A stretch of 64,000 bases of DNA from Acidimicrobiales bacterium (lineage in GTDB: Bacteria > Actinomycetota > Acidimicrobiia > Acidimicrobiales > Aldehydirespiratoraceae): assembly GCA_033344915.1 (NCBI GenBank), contig JAWPML010000001.1, positions 3,738,263-3,802,262 of the forward strand. Reading direction: 5' to 3'. The notes beneath the pieces were generated by a model. That model did not search any database. It saw only the letters and a program-made list of their open reading frames with translations, and was not told the DNA's origin. Position numbers and translations under genes: made by a program. Of this stretch, positions 42,278-51,476 are shown one piece after another; the first letter of the stretch is position 1, and every line of letters starts with the position of its first letter.

Positions 42278-42337
42278 CGAAAGCGAGCCTAGGGCCGCCG
42301 CCCGCGGCTGTTCCGGCGGTCGACCTACCATCACGGC

Positions 42338-43129
42338 GTGAAGCATGGTGTCTTCGTCGCTCCGTTCGGTCCGTTGGCCGATCCGCACAAGCTCGTCGAC
42401 CTCGCCGCGATCGCCGAGGAGTCCGGGTGGGACGGCATCTTCCTGTGGGATCACGTGCTGCGGCCCGAGAGCAACGAGATCGTCGACACATGGGTCGCGC
42501 TCGGCGCGATGGCGGCCGCCACGGACCGCATCCGGCTCGGCCCGATGGTCACCCCGGTGCCGCGGCGCCGGCCGATCAAGCTCGCCCGCGAGATCCTCAC
42601 TGTCGACCTGATGAGCGATGGCCGGCTGACGGTCGGCGTCGGCTCGGGCACGGACTCCGGCGGCGAACTGTCCCGCTTCGACGAGATCGTGGACGGGCGG
42701 GCCCGGGGCGCTCGGCTCGAGGAGGGTCTCGACATCATCGCCCGGCTGCTCGAGGGCGAGACGCTCGCCCACGTCGGCGAGCACTTCCGGGTGGACGGTG
42801 TCTCCCTCGAGCCCCGGCCGGCCCAGCAGCCCCGTCCGCCGATCTGGTGTGCGGCGCGCGGCTCGGCGACGAAGCCCGTCCGCCGGGCCGCCCGCTACGA
42901 CGGCATGTTCCCGATCGATGTCGACGAGGCGAGCTTCCATCGGATGCTGGAGACGGTGGCGGACGAGCGCGGCTCGCTCGACGGCTTCGACGTCTGCCTC
43001 CGCACGGACTACGACGGCACGGCCCCGCCGTTCGCCGACGACGGCGCGACCTGGCTGCTGCGGGCGTTCCGACCGGTCGTCGAACACAAGACCGTCTTCG
43101 ACGCGGTCGTCCACGGACCGCCTGGCTGA
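42338..43129 (+). CDS. LLM class flavin-dependent oxidoreductase (F420-type)
   Basis: A 263-residue luciferase-like monooxygenase fold: [29 protein letters not shown] and [30 protein letters not shown] are typical of actinobacterial F420-binding members. It would reduce or oxidise a substrate with F420 or FMN. GTG at 42338; TACCAT (42326-42331) six bases upstream is a likely -10, giving a leaderless start. A degraded TCTGACCCC element lies just after the stop. Confidence 0.88.
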   Translation: MKHGVFVAPFGPLADPHKLVDLAAIAEESGWDGIFLWDHVLRPESNEIVDTWVALGAMAAATDRIRLGPMVTPVPRRRPIKLAREILTVDLMSDGRLTVGVGSGTDSGGELSRFDEIVDGRARGARLEEGLDIIARLLEGETLAHVGEHFRVDGVSLEPRPAQQPRPPIWCAARGSATKPVRRAARYDGMFPIDVDEASFHRMLETVADERGSLDGFDVCLRTDYDGTAPPFADDGATWLLRAFRPVVEHKTVFDAVVHGPPG

Positions 43130-43136
43130 CGCGCAA

Positions 43137-43168
43137 GGTGAAGCGGGGGTCAGACCCCGGTTGAAGCG
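43137..43168 (-). repeat. TCTGACCCC element with degenerate arms, R12
   Basis: The 13-bp palindrome GGGGTCAGACCCC (43146-43158) is intact, but the flanks GGTGAAGC and GGTTGAAGC are direct, not inverted, repeats. It lies 8 bases after a stop codon. Confidence 0.75.
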
Positions 43169-43211
43169 CCCGTTTCGGGGACCACGACCGCCGACAGGTA
43201 GATTGCCTGCC

Positions 43212-44768
43212 GTGGTTGATCAGTCGATGAAGGCCAAGCTCGAAGACCTGCGCGAGCGCAAGGAACAGGCGCTGCACGCCGGGTCCGAGCGTTCCGTGCA
43301 GCGTCAGCACGACAAGGGCAAGATGCTCGCCCGCGAGCGGATCGAGTACCTGCTCGACGAGGGCTCGTTCAACGAGTTGGACATGCTCGCGCGGCATCGT
43401 GCCGCGGAAGGCGTGCTCGACGAGCGGCCCTACACCGACGGTGTCATCACCGGCTGGGGCACGGTCGACGGCCGCAAGGTGTTCGTCTTCAGCCAGGACT
43501 TCACCGTCATGGGCGGCGCTCTCGGCGAGGTCTTCGCCGAGAAGCTCCACAAGGTGATGGACCTCGCCCTCGCCACCGGCGCGCCGATGATCGGGCTGAA
43601 CGACGGTGCCGGCGCCCGCATCCAGGAAGGCGTCGTGTCGCTCGACGGCTACGGCGGCATCTTCCATCGCAACGTGCAGGCGTCCGGTGTCATCCCGCAG
43701 ATCTCCGTCATCCTCGGCCCCTGCGCCGGCGGTGCGGTCTACAGCCCGGCCATGACCGACTTCATCTTCATGGTGCGCGAGAAGTCCCACATGTTCATCA
43801 CCGGTCCCGACGTGGTGAAGACGGTCACCGGTGAGGAGGTCACGCTCGAGGAACTCGGCGGGGCCGGCTCGCACAGCTCGAAGTCCGGCGTGGCGACCTT
43901 CGTGGCCGACAGTGAGGAGGACGTGCTCGACGAGGTGAAGTACCTCCTCAGCTTCCTCCCGTCGAACAACCTCGAGCAGACCCCGAGGCTGGACTCCGCC
44001 GACGACCCGGATCGCCTGTGCCCGGAGCTGGACGAGATCCTGCCCGAGAGCCCGAACGTCCCGTACGACATGAAGCAGGTCATCGGCGCCGTGGTCGACG
44101 ACGGCGACTATCTCGAGTACCACTCGGCCTGGGGTAGGAGCATCACGTGCGGCTTCGCCCGGGTCGACGGTCGCGCCGTCGGCGTGGTCGGCAACCAGCC
44201 GATGATGCTGGCCGGCGTGCTCGACATCGAGTCGGCCGAGAAGGCCGCCCGGTTCGTGCGCACCTGCGATGCGTTCAACATCCCGCTGCTCACGTTCGTG
44301 GACGTCCCCGGCTTCCTGCCCGGCGTCGACCAGGAGTACGGCGGCATCATCCGCCACGGCGCCAAGCTGCTCTACGCCTACTGCGAGGCCACCGTGCCCC
44401 GCATCCAGATCATCACCCGCAAGGCCTATGGCGGCGCGTACGTGGTGATGGACTCCAAGTCCGTCGGCTCGGATCTCGCCTTCGCATGGCCCACCGCGGA
44501 GCTCGCGGTGATGGGGTCACAGGGCGCGGTGGAGATCCTCTATCGCCGTGAACTCGCCGACGCCGCCGATCCCGAAGCCCGCCGGGCCGAGCTGATCGAG
44601 GACTACACCGATCGCCTCGCGAACCCCTACATCGCGGCCGAGCGGGGCTACGTCGACGACGTGATCGAGCCGAGCGAGACCCGCCGCAAGGTGGTCGCCG
44701 GTCTGCGGTTGCTCGAGTCGAAGCGCGAGGAGATGCCCCAGCGCAAGCACGGGAACGTGCCGCTGTGA
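43212..44768 (+). CDS. pccB: Acyl-CoA carboxylase beta subunit (carboxyltransferase)
   Basis: A 518-residue carboxyltransferase that moves CO2 from biotin to propionyl- or acetyl-CoA. [56 protein letters not shown] and [14 protein letters not shown] are the family blocks. Length and order fit the actinobacterial PccB/AccD5 group. TAGATT at 43199-43204 ends 7 bases before the GTG, so the transcript may be leaderless. Overlaps the accE gene by 4 bases. The alpha (biotin-carrier) subunit is not in this window. Confidence 0.93.
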   Translation: MVDQSMKAKLEDLRERKEQALHAGSERSVQRQHDKGKMLARERIEYLLDEGSFNELDMLARHRAAEGVLDERPYTDGVITGWGTVDGRKVFVFSQDFTVMGGALGEVFAEKLHKVMDLALATGAPMIGLNDGAGARIQEGVVSLDGYGGIFHRNVQASGVIPQISVILGPCAGGAVYSPAMTDFIFMVREKSHMFITGPDVVKTVTGEEVTLEELGGAGSHSSKSGVATFVADSEEDVLDEVKYLLSFLPSNNLEQTPRLDSADDPDRLCPELDEILPESPNVPYDMKQVIGAVVDDGDYLEYHSAWGRSITCGFARVDGRAVGVVGNQPMMLAGVLDIESAEKAARFVRTCDAFNIPLLTFVDVPGFLPGVDQEYGGIIRHGAKLLYAYCEATVPRIQIITRKAYGGAYVVMDSKSVGSDLAFAWPTAELAVMGSQGAVEILYRRELADAADPEARRAELIEDYTDRLANPYIAAERGYVDDVIEPSETRRKVVAGLRLLESKREEMPQRKHGNVPL

Positions 44769-44953
44769 GCGACCCGATCGACGCCGTCTCGGTGTCGCCG
44801 GCTCCCTCCGAGGAGGAGATGGCCGCGATCCTCGCCGCCTACGAGGCACTCTGGCCGCGCCCTTCCGGGGCGACCGAGCCCGACGCCCTGCCCCGGTGGC
44901 GTTTCGCCGGCCGGTGGTGGTCGGCCCGTCCCCGCTACGGCGGCTGGACCTGA
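44765..44953 (+). CDS. accE: Acyl-CoA carboxylase epsilon subunit
   Basis: A 62-residue protein with the short family pattern: an N-terminal acidic helix [19 protein letters not shown] and a C-terminal [18 protein letters not shown] rich in Trp and Arg. Epsilon subunits are found in actinobacteria and stabilise the alpha-beta carboxylase complex. GTG start overlaps pccB by 4 bases, so the two are coupled. Easily missed because of its size. Confidence 0.85.
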   Translation: MSDPIDAVSVSPAPSEEEMAAILAAYEALWPRPSGATEPDALPRWRFAGRWWSARPRYGGWT

Positions 44954-44955
44954 GC

Positions 44956-45684
44956 GTGGCCGACTCGGACGGGTTCCGGGTCCATCTCGAGTGGGGACCG
45001 ATGGGGTTGCGCACCCTCGCGCCCCTGGTCGACGTCGTGATCGTCGTGGACGTGCTGTCGTTCACGACCTGTGTCGACATCGCCCTCGGCCGGGGCGCGG
45101 CCGTCCACCCCTACAAGTGGCACGACGGCTCCGAGGCAGACTTTGCGGCGTCGCTCGGTGCGACGCTGGCCGGGCCCCGCGATGGGGACGCGCCCTACTC
45201 GCTCGCTCCCTCGTCGCTCGCGGACGTCCCCGCGGGGACGTCCATCGTGCTGCCGTCGCCCAACGGCTCGGCCCTCGCGTTCGGCGCGGTCGACGCTGGT
45301 GCCGACGACGTGGTCGCCGCGTGCATCCGCAACGGTGCTGCCGTCGGCTCCGCGTTCGCCGACGAGGATGTGCGGGTCGGCGTGGTCGCGGCCGGCGAGC
45401 GCTGGCGCGGCGACACCGGACCGATGCGCGTCGCGGTGGAGGACCTCCTCGGCGCGGGTGCCGTGCTCTCGATGTTCGACCGCCTCGACCTGAGCCCCGA
45501 GGCTCGCGTGGCGGCCGCCGCCTGGCACGACGCGGAGGGCGACATCGTCGAGCGCCTCCGGGCCTGCACCTCCGGCCGGGAACTCATCGAGCGGGGCTGG
45601 CCGGACGACGTCGACCTCGCGGCCCAGGCGCACGTCAGTGATCTCGTGCCGGTCCTGCGCGACGGTCGGTTCGTCGATCGCTGA
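44956..45684 (+). CDS. 2-phosphosulfolactate phosphatase family (ComB-like)
   Basis: A 242-residue protein resembling ComB: VDVVIVVDVLSFTTCVDIAL, then GSALAFGAVDAGADDVVAAC and RVGVVAAGERWRGDTGPMRV. In methanogens ComB acts in coenzyme M synthesis; in actinobacteria the family occurs without that pathway and its role is unknown. GTG at 44956, two bases after the accE stop, is chosen; an ATG at 44896 would overlap accE. Its position in the operon is the only hint at function. Confidence 0.85.
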   Translation: MADSDGFRVHLEWGPMGLRTLAPLVDVVIVVDVLSFTTCVDIALGRGAAVHPYKWHDGSEADFAASLGATLAGPRDGDAPYSLAPSSLADVPAGTSIVLPSPNGSALAFGAVDAGADDVVAACIRNGAAVGSAFADEDVRVGVVAAGERWRGDTGPMRVAVEDLLGAGAVLSMFDRLDLSPEARVAAAAWHDAEGDIVERLRACTSGRELIERGWPDDVDLAAQAHVSDLVPVLRDGRFVDR

Positions 45685-45690
45685 GCCGGG

Positions 45691-46629
45691 TCAGCGAATC
45701 TGGTCCCGCAGACCTTCGAGCCAGTCGTCGGCCTCGTGGACGCCGGCGCGGTTCGTCGCCTGTTCCTCCTCGGTCCCGTAGGCGGACGGGTAGGACCCGA
45801 GGAACTTCACGATGCCGTGCTTCATCTGGATGTTGCGCAGGGCGTCGCCGAGCACCTGGTCGGCGATGTGGCCCTCGGCGTCGATCAGGAAGCAGTAGTC
45901 GCCGAGCCCGGTGCGGGTCGGGCGGCTCTCGAGCTTGGTGAGGTTGATGTTGCGGGCCGCGAACTCCTGGAGGATGGCGACCAGCGAGCCCGGTTCGTCC
46001 TCGCGCTGGTAGATCACGATCGAGGTCTTGTCGTGGCCGGACGGTGGCGTGATCCCTTCGCGACCGACGAGGACGAACCGGGTCTGGTTCTCCGGATGGT
46101 CCTCGATGTCGGCGGCGAGGATCTCGAGCCCGTAGACCTCGGCGCTGCGCCGCGGCGCGATCGCGGCAGTGTCGCGGCGACCCGATTCGGCGAGCTCGCG
46201 GGCCGCGTCGGCCGTGGAGTTGGTCGCCTCGACCGCGGCCTTGGGGAGCTCGTCGGCGAGGTAGCGGCGACACTGGGCGTACGCGACCGGCATCGAGCGG
46301 ACATGTTCGATGTCGTCGAGGGTGACCCCGGGGTGCACGAGGAGGTTCAGGTTGACGTTCATGACGACCTCCCGCTGGATCAGCAGGTCGGCATCGAAGG
46401 CGAGCGTGTCGATGGTCGCGTTGACGGCGCCCTCGATCATGTTCTCGATCGCGGCGAACCCGTAGTCCACGGCGCCGTTCTCGGTCGCCCGCAACACCTC
46501 GACGATGCTCGGGAAGCGCACCAACTCCATCGCTGCGAGGTCGGGCTGGGTCAGCACGGCCTGCTCGGTGAAGGTGCCGACCGGTCCGAGATAGGCGACG
46601 GTCGGCGGAGTCGATACGGAGTTGCTCAC
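45691..46629 (-). CDS. pheA: Prephenate dehydratase
   Basis: A 312-residue monofunctional prephenate dehydratase with a C-terminal ACT domain. AYLGPVGTFTEQAV opens it, NGAVDYGFAAIENMIEGAVN carries substrate contacts, NQTRFVLVG is the catalytic TRF motif, and LTKLESRPTRTGLGDYCFLI is the ACT phenylalanine-binding part. It converts prephenate to phenylpyruvate and is feedback-inhibited by Phe. The last residues are not conserved. It converges with comB and is divergent from the MFS gene. Confidence 0.95.
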   Translation of the reverse strand: MSNSVSTPPTVAYLGPVGTFTEQAVLTQPDLAAMELVRFPSIVEVLRATENGAVDYGFAAIENMIEGAVNATIDTLAFDADLLIQREVVMNVNLNLLVHPGVTLDDIEHVRSMPVAYAQCRRYLADELPKAAVEATNSTADAARELAESGRRDTAAIAPRRSAEVYGLEILAADIEDHPENQTRFVLVGREGITPPSGHDKTSIVIYQREDEPGSLVAILQEFAARNINLTKLESRPTRTGLGDYCFLIDAEGHIADQVLGDALRNIQMKHGIVKFLGSYPSAYGTEEEQATNRAGVHEADDWLEGLRDQIR

Positions 46630-46679
46630 GAACCGCGAGGATAGGGCGGACCATTCGCTCCCGTGTTCGGATTCACCGC

Positions 46680-48017
46680 ATGACCTCCGCCCGGATCATC
46701 CGGAACTACCAACTGCTCGCCGGGCTCTACACGCTCGCGGCGTCCCTGATCTGGGGCGTGAACACGCTGTTCCTGCTCGATGCCGGCCTCTCGATCGGGG
46801 AGGTCTTCGTGGCGAACGCGGTCTTCTCGGCCGGCATGGTGCTGTTCGAGATCCCGACCGGCGTGGTCGCGGACACGGTCGGTCGCCGGGTGTCCTATCT
46901 GCTCTCGATCGCCGTGCTCGGGGTCACGACGGTCCTCTATCTGCTCGCCGCGCAGGCCGAGGCGGGCGTCGGCGTGTTCGCCGCGGTGTCGCTCGTGATG
47001 GGACTCGGCTTCACCTTCTACTCGGGAGCGCTCGAGGCGTGGCTGGTCGACGCGCTGCACTCCGTGGGCATGGAGGAGGATCTCGACCACGTCTTCGCCC
47101 GGTCGCAGCAGATCACGGGCGCGGCGATGTTGGTCGGCACGACCACCGGTGGCTTCCTCGGCCAGGTCGACCTCGGCGTGCCCTTCGGCGTGCGGGCTGC
47201 GCTGCTCGGCGCCCTCTTCGTGTACTCGTGGCGGGTCATGCACGATCTCGGGTTCACGCCGCGGCCGCTCGAGCTCAGCCACATCGGCACCGAGCTCAAG
47301 GAACAGACGCGGGTCGGCATCACCTACGGCTGGCGTCAGCCGGGGCTGCGTCTCCTCATGGTGTCGGGGGTCGTGCGAGGCTCGTTTCTCGGGTGGGCGT
47401 TCTATTCCGCACAGCCGTACCTGCTCGGTCTGCTGAAGGACGACAAGATCTGGGTGGTGGGGGTGATCACCGCGGCGATGTCGCTGTCGACCATCGCCGG
47501 CAACCAGGTCGTCGAGTGGCTGACGCGGCGCTGTGGTCGACGCAGCACGATCATCCTCGGCGGCTCGATCGTCACGACGGTCGGATCGCTCGTCATGGGG
47601 CTGACCGACTCGTTCTGGGTCGCGGTGCCGGCGTTCCTGCTCGTGACCGGATCGCTCGGGGTGATCTCGCCCGTGCGCCAGGCCTATGTCCACCACGTGG
47701 CCCCGAGCGAACACCGGGCGACGGTCATCAGCTTCGACGCGATGCTGGCATCGGTCGGCGGCACCGGCGGCCAGCTCGGGCTCGGACGCCTGAGCGGCGC
47801 CGCCGACGACCTCACGGTCGGCCTCGGCCGCGGCTATGTCGTCGGCGGCCTCACGTCCGTGCTCGTGTGGCCCCTCGTCTGGGCCGTGCGCAAGCGAGGC
47901 GACGAGGCGGACGTGATCGTCGGATCCGCTGCCCGCGCCGGCACCTGCGCCGCCCAGGGCCTGCCCCGAGACACCCACGTCACCTCCCACCCCCGCGAGG
48001 TCCTCACATCCCGCTGA
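46680..48017 (+). CDS. Major facilitator superfamily transporter
   Basis: A 445-residue twelve-helix carrier. The A-motif equivalent is GVVADTVGRRVSYLLSIAVL between helices 2 and 3, and WLTRRCGRRSTIILGGSIV is the second-half counterpart. The PTGVVAD signature and general layout match drug:H+ antiporter-like proteins (EmrB/TetA-type). Substrate unknown. It has its own promoter region opposite pheA, with no operon partner. The C-terminus is long and hydrophilic. Confidence 0.9.
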   Translation: MTSARIIRNYQLLAGLYTLAASLIWGVNTLFLLDAGLSIGEVFVANAVFSAGMVLFEIPTGVVADTVGRRVSYLLSIAVLGVTTVLYLLAAQAEAGVGVFAAVSLVMGLGFTFYSGALEAWLVDALHSVGMEEDLDHVFARSQQITGAAMLVGTTTGGFLGQVDLGVPFGVRAALLGALFVYSWRVMHDLGFTPRPLELSHIGTELKEQTRVGITYGWRQPGLRLLMVSGVVRGSFLGWAFYSAQPYLLGLLKDDKIWVVGVITAAMSLSTIAGNQVVEWLTRRCGRRSTIILGGSIVTTVGSLVMGLTDSFWVAVPAFLLVTGSLGVISPVRQAYVHHVAPSEHRATVISFDAMLASVGGTGGQLGLGRLSGAADDLTVGLGRGYVVGGLTSVLVWPLVWAVRKRGDEADVIVGSAARAGTCAAQGLPRDTHVTSHPREVLTSR

Positions 48018-48052
48018 CTCACACCCCACCCGCCCCAACCCACCCACCCACA

Positions 48053-48127
48053 CCCTGCAATCTCTGGTCACCAAAGGGTCGAAATCGCCGGGTCTCGGCC
48101 CGCCTTTCGTGCCCAGAGATTGCAGGG
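48053..48127. repeat. Palindromic element of the second family, R10
   Basis: Two 25-bp arms (48053-48077 and 48103-48127) match with two mismatches. The segment from 48058 onward parallels R9 (39152-39216) over both arms and part of the loop. It follows the MFS gene and precedes the desaturase promoter. Confidence 0.88.
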
Positions 48128-48153
48128 GTGGGGCGGGGAACGTTACGTCGGAG

Positions 48154-48181
48154 TGGACATCTGTGTCGCTATCTGTAACAT
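48154..48181 (+). promoter_or_regulatory. Promoter of the desaturase gene
   Basis: TGGACA (48154-48159) and TAACAT (48176-48181) are spaced 16 bases and the -10 ends 6 bases before the ATG, consistent with a leaderless start. GTTAC (48142-48146) and GTAAC (48175-48179) form a wide inverted repeat that could be an operator. Confidence 0.5.
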
Positions 48182-48187
48182 GGGTAC

Positions 48188-49177
48188 ATGGCCGGTACGA
48201 TGACGCACGACGAGGCGGTTGCCGCCTTCACGGGTGGGCTGGCGCCGCGTGACGAGGTGGCGCCGTTCGCCGGGTCGGATCGGCTGCGACCGGACGGGCG
48301 GCCGAAGCCCGAGTTCCGGGCCGAGCTACGCCGGATCCCGAACCTGCGCAACGCCGGACTGTGTGTGATCGCGGTGCTCTATCCGTTCGTCACCATCGGC
48401 GTGGCGGTGCGGCTCGATCATCCGGTTGCGTGGGTCGCTGCCTTCTTCGTGATGGGCGCCTACTTCCAGCGCTCCGCCACCCTGTTCCACGAGGCGGCCC
48501 ACCGGTTGCTCTTCAGCAATCGCACGCTGAACGACTGGGTCGGCGAACGCTTCTTCGGCTGGCTGCCGTTCGGCACCGGTGACAACGGCTACCGCAAGTC
48601 CCACTCCCAGCACCATCGCGACGAGTTCGGGGACAAGGAACCGGACTTCCTCCTCTACGCCAACTATCCGATCAGCCGGGCGTCGCTGCGGCGCAAGCTC
48701 GTACGTGACGCCGTCGGCATCTCCGGATGGAAGAACCTCAAGCCGACCATCGTCGGACTCGTCACCCCCGGTCGCCGGCTCCGGGCCCTGCGCTTCTGGT
48801 CCGGTCAGTTGGTCGTGTTCGGCATCTTCCTCGCCTTCGGCCATCCGTGGCTCTACCTCTTCCTCTGGTTCCTCCCGTGGATGACCTACTGGCGGGTGGC
48901 GAACCGGCTGCGGGCGCTCGCCGAGCACGCGGGAATGACCCGCTCGTCGGACCGGCGCCTCACGTCACACCACATCCGCCAGGGCTTCCTCTCGAAGCAC
49001 GTCTTCCTCTCCCAGTCGATCGGGTTCCATCTCGCCCACCATGTCGATTCGGGCGTGCCGATGGCGAACCTCCCGACGCTCCAGCGAGCTCTGGAGGAGG
49101 ACGGCTACGTGACGGACGCGATCACCCACGACGGGTACTGGGCGTTCTGGCGCACGCTCGTGCGTTCCGCCGACTGA
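48188..49177 (+). CDS. Fatty acid desaturase
   Basis: A 329-residue membrane desaturase with three histidine boxes: HEAAH (101-105), HSQHH (139-143) and HLAHH near 285. Two hydrophobic pairs flank them. The spacing matches FAD-type lipid desaturases or fatty-acid hydroxylases of bacteria. It would introduce a double bond into membrane acyl chains or a related lipid. It is followed after 3 bases by a PaaX regulator gene. Confidence 0.92.
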   Translation: MAGTMTHDEAVAAFTGGLAPRDEVAPFAGSDRLRPDGRPKPEFRAELRRIPNLRNAGLCVIAVLYPFVTIGVAVRLDHPVAWVAAFFVMGAYFQRSATLFHEAAHRLLFSNRTLNDWVGERFFGWLPFGTGDNGYRKSHSQHHRDEFGDKEPDFLLYANYPISRASLRRKLVRDAVGISGWKNLKPTIVGLVTPGRRLRALRFWSGQLVVFGIFLAFGHPWLYLFLWFLPWMTYWRVANRLRALAEHAGMTRSSDRRLTSHHIRQGFLSKHVFLSQSIGFHLAHHVDSGVPMANLPTLQRALEEDGYVTDAITHDGYWAFWRTLVRSAD

Positions 49178-49180
49178 TCC

Positions 49181-49957
49181 GTGCCGTCCCTCTCCGCCCG
49201 CAGCGTCGTCGCCTCGACCCTGCTCGGCACCCTTCCCCCTCGGCTGCCGGGTCGACTCCTCGTCGCGTTCGCGGAGGAGTTCGGCATCAATCCCGGCACC
49301 ACACGGGTCGCCCTGAGTCGCATGGTCGACCGGGGCGAGCTGACCCGAGACGACGACAGCGTGTACCACCTCGCCGGCGATCTGCTCGACCGGCAGGGGC
49401 GCCAGGAGGCGGGCCTCGCGGCGGTGACCCGCGCCTGGGACGGCGACTGGGAGATCCACGTCGTCCGTACCGGCGGGCGAGATGCCGGCGACCGGGCCGC
49501 GCTGCGCCGGGCCGCCGTCCATCTGGGGTTGGCGGAGCATCGTGACGGCGTGTGGATGCGCCCGGCGAACCTCGACCCGCAGCGGTTGCCGTCGGCTCGG
49601 ATGGTCGTGGCCGAGCAGGCCGACCGTTTCGTCGGCCGGCCCGACGGCTCGCCGGCCGAACTCGCCGCCGCCCTGTTCGACCTCGACGCGTGGTCGGCCG
49701 CCACCCGCCGCCTCGTCGCCTCGATGGAAGCGACGTCGGCACTGCTGGAGGCCGACGGCGACGTGTCGCTCGCGGATGGCTTCGAGCTCGCGGCCTCGTC
49801 GCTGCGCCACCTCGTCGCGGATCCCCTCCTGCCGCCCTCACTGACGCCGTCCGGTTGGCCCGCCTCCGACCTGCGCGCGGCCTACGACCGGTACAACCGG
49901 GCCTACCGCGCCCGCTTGTCCGCCTTCTTCCGCGCCCGCTCTAGGGTGGCCGGATGA
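49181..49957 (+). CDS. PaaX-like transcriptional regulator
   Basis: A 258-residue PaaX-type protein: SARSVVASTLLGTLPPRLPG opens it, GINPGTTRVALSRMVDRGEL is the HTH and RRAAVHLGLAEHRDGVWMRP the middle domain. PaaX proteins respond to phenylacetyl-CoA-like ligands. It is co-transcribed with the desaturase and overlaps the following MBL-fold gene by 4 bases. Regulation target is not obvious. Confidence 0.85.
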   Translation: MPSLSARSVVASTLLGTLPPRLPGRLLVAFAEEFGINPGTTRVALSRMVDRGELTRDDDSVYHLAGDLLDRQGRQEAGLAAVTRAWDGDWEIHVVRTGGRDAGDRAALRRAAVHLGLAEHRDGVWMRPANLDPQRLPSARMVVAEQADRFVGRPDGSPAELAAALFDLDAWSAATRRLVASMEATSALLEADGDVSLADGFELAASSLRHLVADPLLPPSLTPSGWPASDLRAAYDRYNRAYRARLSAFFRARSRVAG

Positions 49958-50667
49958 GCGACCGCTTCTACTTCCGTCAGCTGCTGTCCGGCCGCGACTT
50001 CGCCACGGACGACCCGATGGCGGCGCAGATGGTCAACTTCGTCTATGCGATCGGCGACCGCGAGACCGGTGACGCCCTGCTCGTAGATCCCGCCTACGAC
50101 GTCAACGGCCTCGTCGACACGCTCGAGAACGACGGCATGCGCTGCTCCGGTGTGCTCGCGACGCACTACCACCCCGACCATGTGGGCGGCTCCATGATGG
50201 GCATGAAGCTCGAGGGTGTCGCCGAGCTGATGGAACGGGTCGAGGTGCCGATCCACGTGCAGGCCGACGAGGCCGAGTTCGTCGAGAAGGTCACGGGGGT
50301 CACGAAGGCGTCGCTCGTCGAACACCGCTCCGGCGACAAGGTGTCGGTCGGCGCGGTCGAGATCGAGCTGATCCACACCCCCGGGCACACCCCGGGCAGT
50401 CAGTGCTTTTTCGTCGACGGCCGTCTCGTCGCCGGCGACACGCTCTTCCTCGACGGCTGCGGCCGCACCGACTTCCCCGGGTCGAGCCCCGAGGAGATGT
50501 ACGAGAGCCTGACCCAGCGGCTCGCCCGGGTGCCCGACGACGCGGTGCTCTACCCGGGCCACCAGTACTCGATCGAGTCGTCGGCGACGATGGGCATCAC
50601 CCGCGAGCGCAACATCGTGTTCCGGCCTCAGACCCGCGAGCAGTGGCTCGCGGTCTTCGGCAACTGA
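49954..50667 (+). CDS. MBL-fold hydrolase (glyoxalase II / persulfide dioxygenase-like)
   Basis: A 237-residue metallo-beta-lactamase-fold enzyme. THYHPDH gives His71, His73, Asp75 and His76; HTPGHTPGSQC and GDTLFLDGCGRTDFPGS, then YPGHQYS, complete the metal site. The CGRTDFPGSS pattern is typical of ETHE1/persulfide dioxygenase-like and glyoxalase II-like members. TAGGGT (49942-49947) may be an internal promoter with the -10 ending 6 bases before its ATG. Substrate is probably a thioester or persulfide. Confidence 0.9.
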   Translation: MSDRFYFRQLLSGRDFATDDPMAAQMVNFVYAIGDRETGDALLVDPAYDVNGLVDTLENDGMRCSGVLATHYHPDHVGGSMMGMKLEGVAELMERVEVPIHVQADEAEFVEKVTGVTKASLVEHRSGDKVSVGAVEIELIHTPGHTPGSQCFFVDGRLVAGDTLFLDGCGRTDFPGSSPEEMYESLTQRLARVPDDAVLYPGHQYSIESSATMGITRERNIVFRPQTREQWLAVFGN

Positions 50668-50685
50668 CGTCGGCGGGGCGAGGGC

Positions 50686-51345
50686 TCAGCCGCTGAAGTC
50701 CTGCTGCCACATGTGGTGGCAGTGGTCGCAGCTGTAGAACTCGACCTGGCTGAACCGGTCGAAGAGATCCCGGCGGCCGAGGCCGGCGCACTGGGGACAG
50801 TCGGCGGTCGGGCGTTCCTCGTCCCGGAGATCGATCTCGGGCTCGATGTCCTCCGCGATCGGAGGTGATGCCAGCGGCCGTTCGGCCTTCGGTTCGGCGG
50901 CGCGTTCGGCCAAGGGGTCGGACAGCTCACTCGACAGGGGCACACCTTCGATGCGCGAGAGCGGTGGGAGCTTCGGCGGCCGCCGCGCCGGGGTCACCGG
51001 CGCGGTCTCCGTCACCGGCGGGGTCGGCAGCGGCGTCTCGACGTGACTGCTCGCACCGTGTCGGGCCCGCAGGCCGAGGCGCCAGCGCGGCGCCGGATCC
51101 TCGGACTGGTCGTAGAGGTCCGCCACCTCCGCGGCATCGCCGAACTGGCCACGCATCGTCGCGAGGATCGGCGCGGGATCCGCGACGGACGCGCCGCCGG
51201 TGGAGCGCTCCACCTCGAGGGCGCGGAGGTCGACGACGCCGTCTTCGTCGAGCACGACGTCATCGACGCGTTCGCTCGCGGTTCGCGTCCGCTCGATCGC
51301 GGCATTTCGGAGTCGCCATGCCAGGGGTTCCGTCGGCTGGTTCAT
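50686..51345 (-). CDS. Protein with C-terminal zinc ribbon, unknown function
   Basis: A 219-residue protein with a helical N-terminus (WRLRNAAIERTRTASERVDD), a disordered Pro/Ala-rich middle (about 100-165) and a C-terminal CPQC-x(20)-CDHC zinc ribbon (RRDLFDRFSQVEFYSCDHCH). I do not know the family. The zinc ribbon suggests nucleic-acid or protein binding. The ATG at 51345 is used. A perfect hairpin at 51362-51380 lies 17 bases before it, in the predicted leader. Confidence 0.7.
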   Translation of the reverse strand: MNQPTEPLAWRLRNAAIERTRTASERVDDVVLDEDGVVDLRALEVERSTGGASVADPAPILATMRGQFGDAAEVADLYDQSEDPAPRWRLGLRARHGASSHVETPLPTPPVTETAPVTPARRPPKLPPLSRIEGVPLSSELSDPLAERAAEPKAERPLASPPIAEDIEPEIDLRDEERPTADCPQCAGLGRRDLFDRFSQVEFYSCDHCHHMWQQDFSG

Positions 51346-51361
51346 CGCATCCCATCCTTCC

Positions 51362-51380
51362 CCTCCCGGCCTCCGGGAGG
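51362..51380 (-). other. Hairpin in the leader of the zinc-ribbon gene
   Basis: CCTCCCGG (51362-51369) and CCGGGAGG (51373-51380) form an 8-bp stem with a three-base loop. On the minus strand it includes the GGGAGG that could act as ribosome-binding site, so the stem may limit translation. Confidence 0.35.
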
Positions 51381-51476
51381 CTGGCGGGAGAGCCACTCCC
51401 ACACACCCCAACGTAGGGACGATCGGGATGGTGCAGCATGAGCCGAACGGCCCAAATCCGGCCGTGGACCGTCCGC

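Noticed and set aside
26589-43180. The 14-mer CGCCCGTTTCGGGG occurs both at the ffs left flank (26589-26602) and after R12 (43167-43180)
   Set aside because: It contains a simple CCCG-TTT-CGGG hairpin and is GC-rich; two copies without further shared flank are weak evidence of relation.
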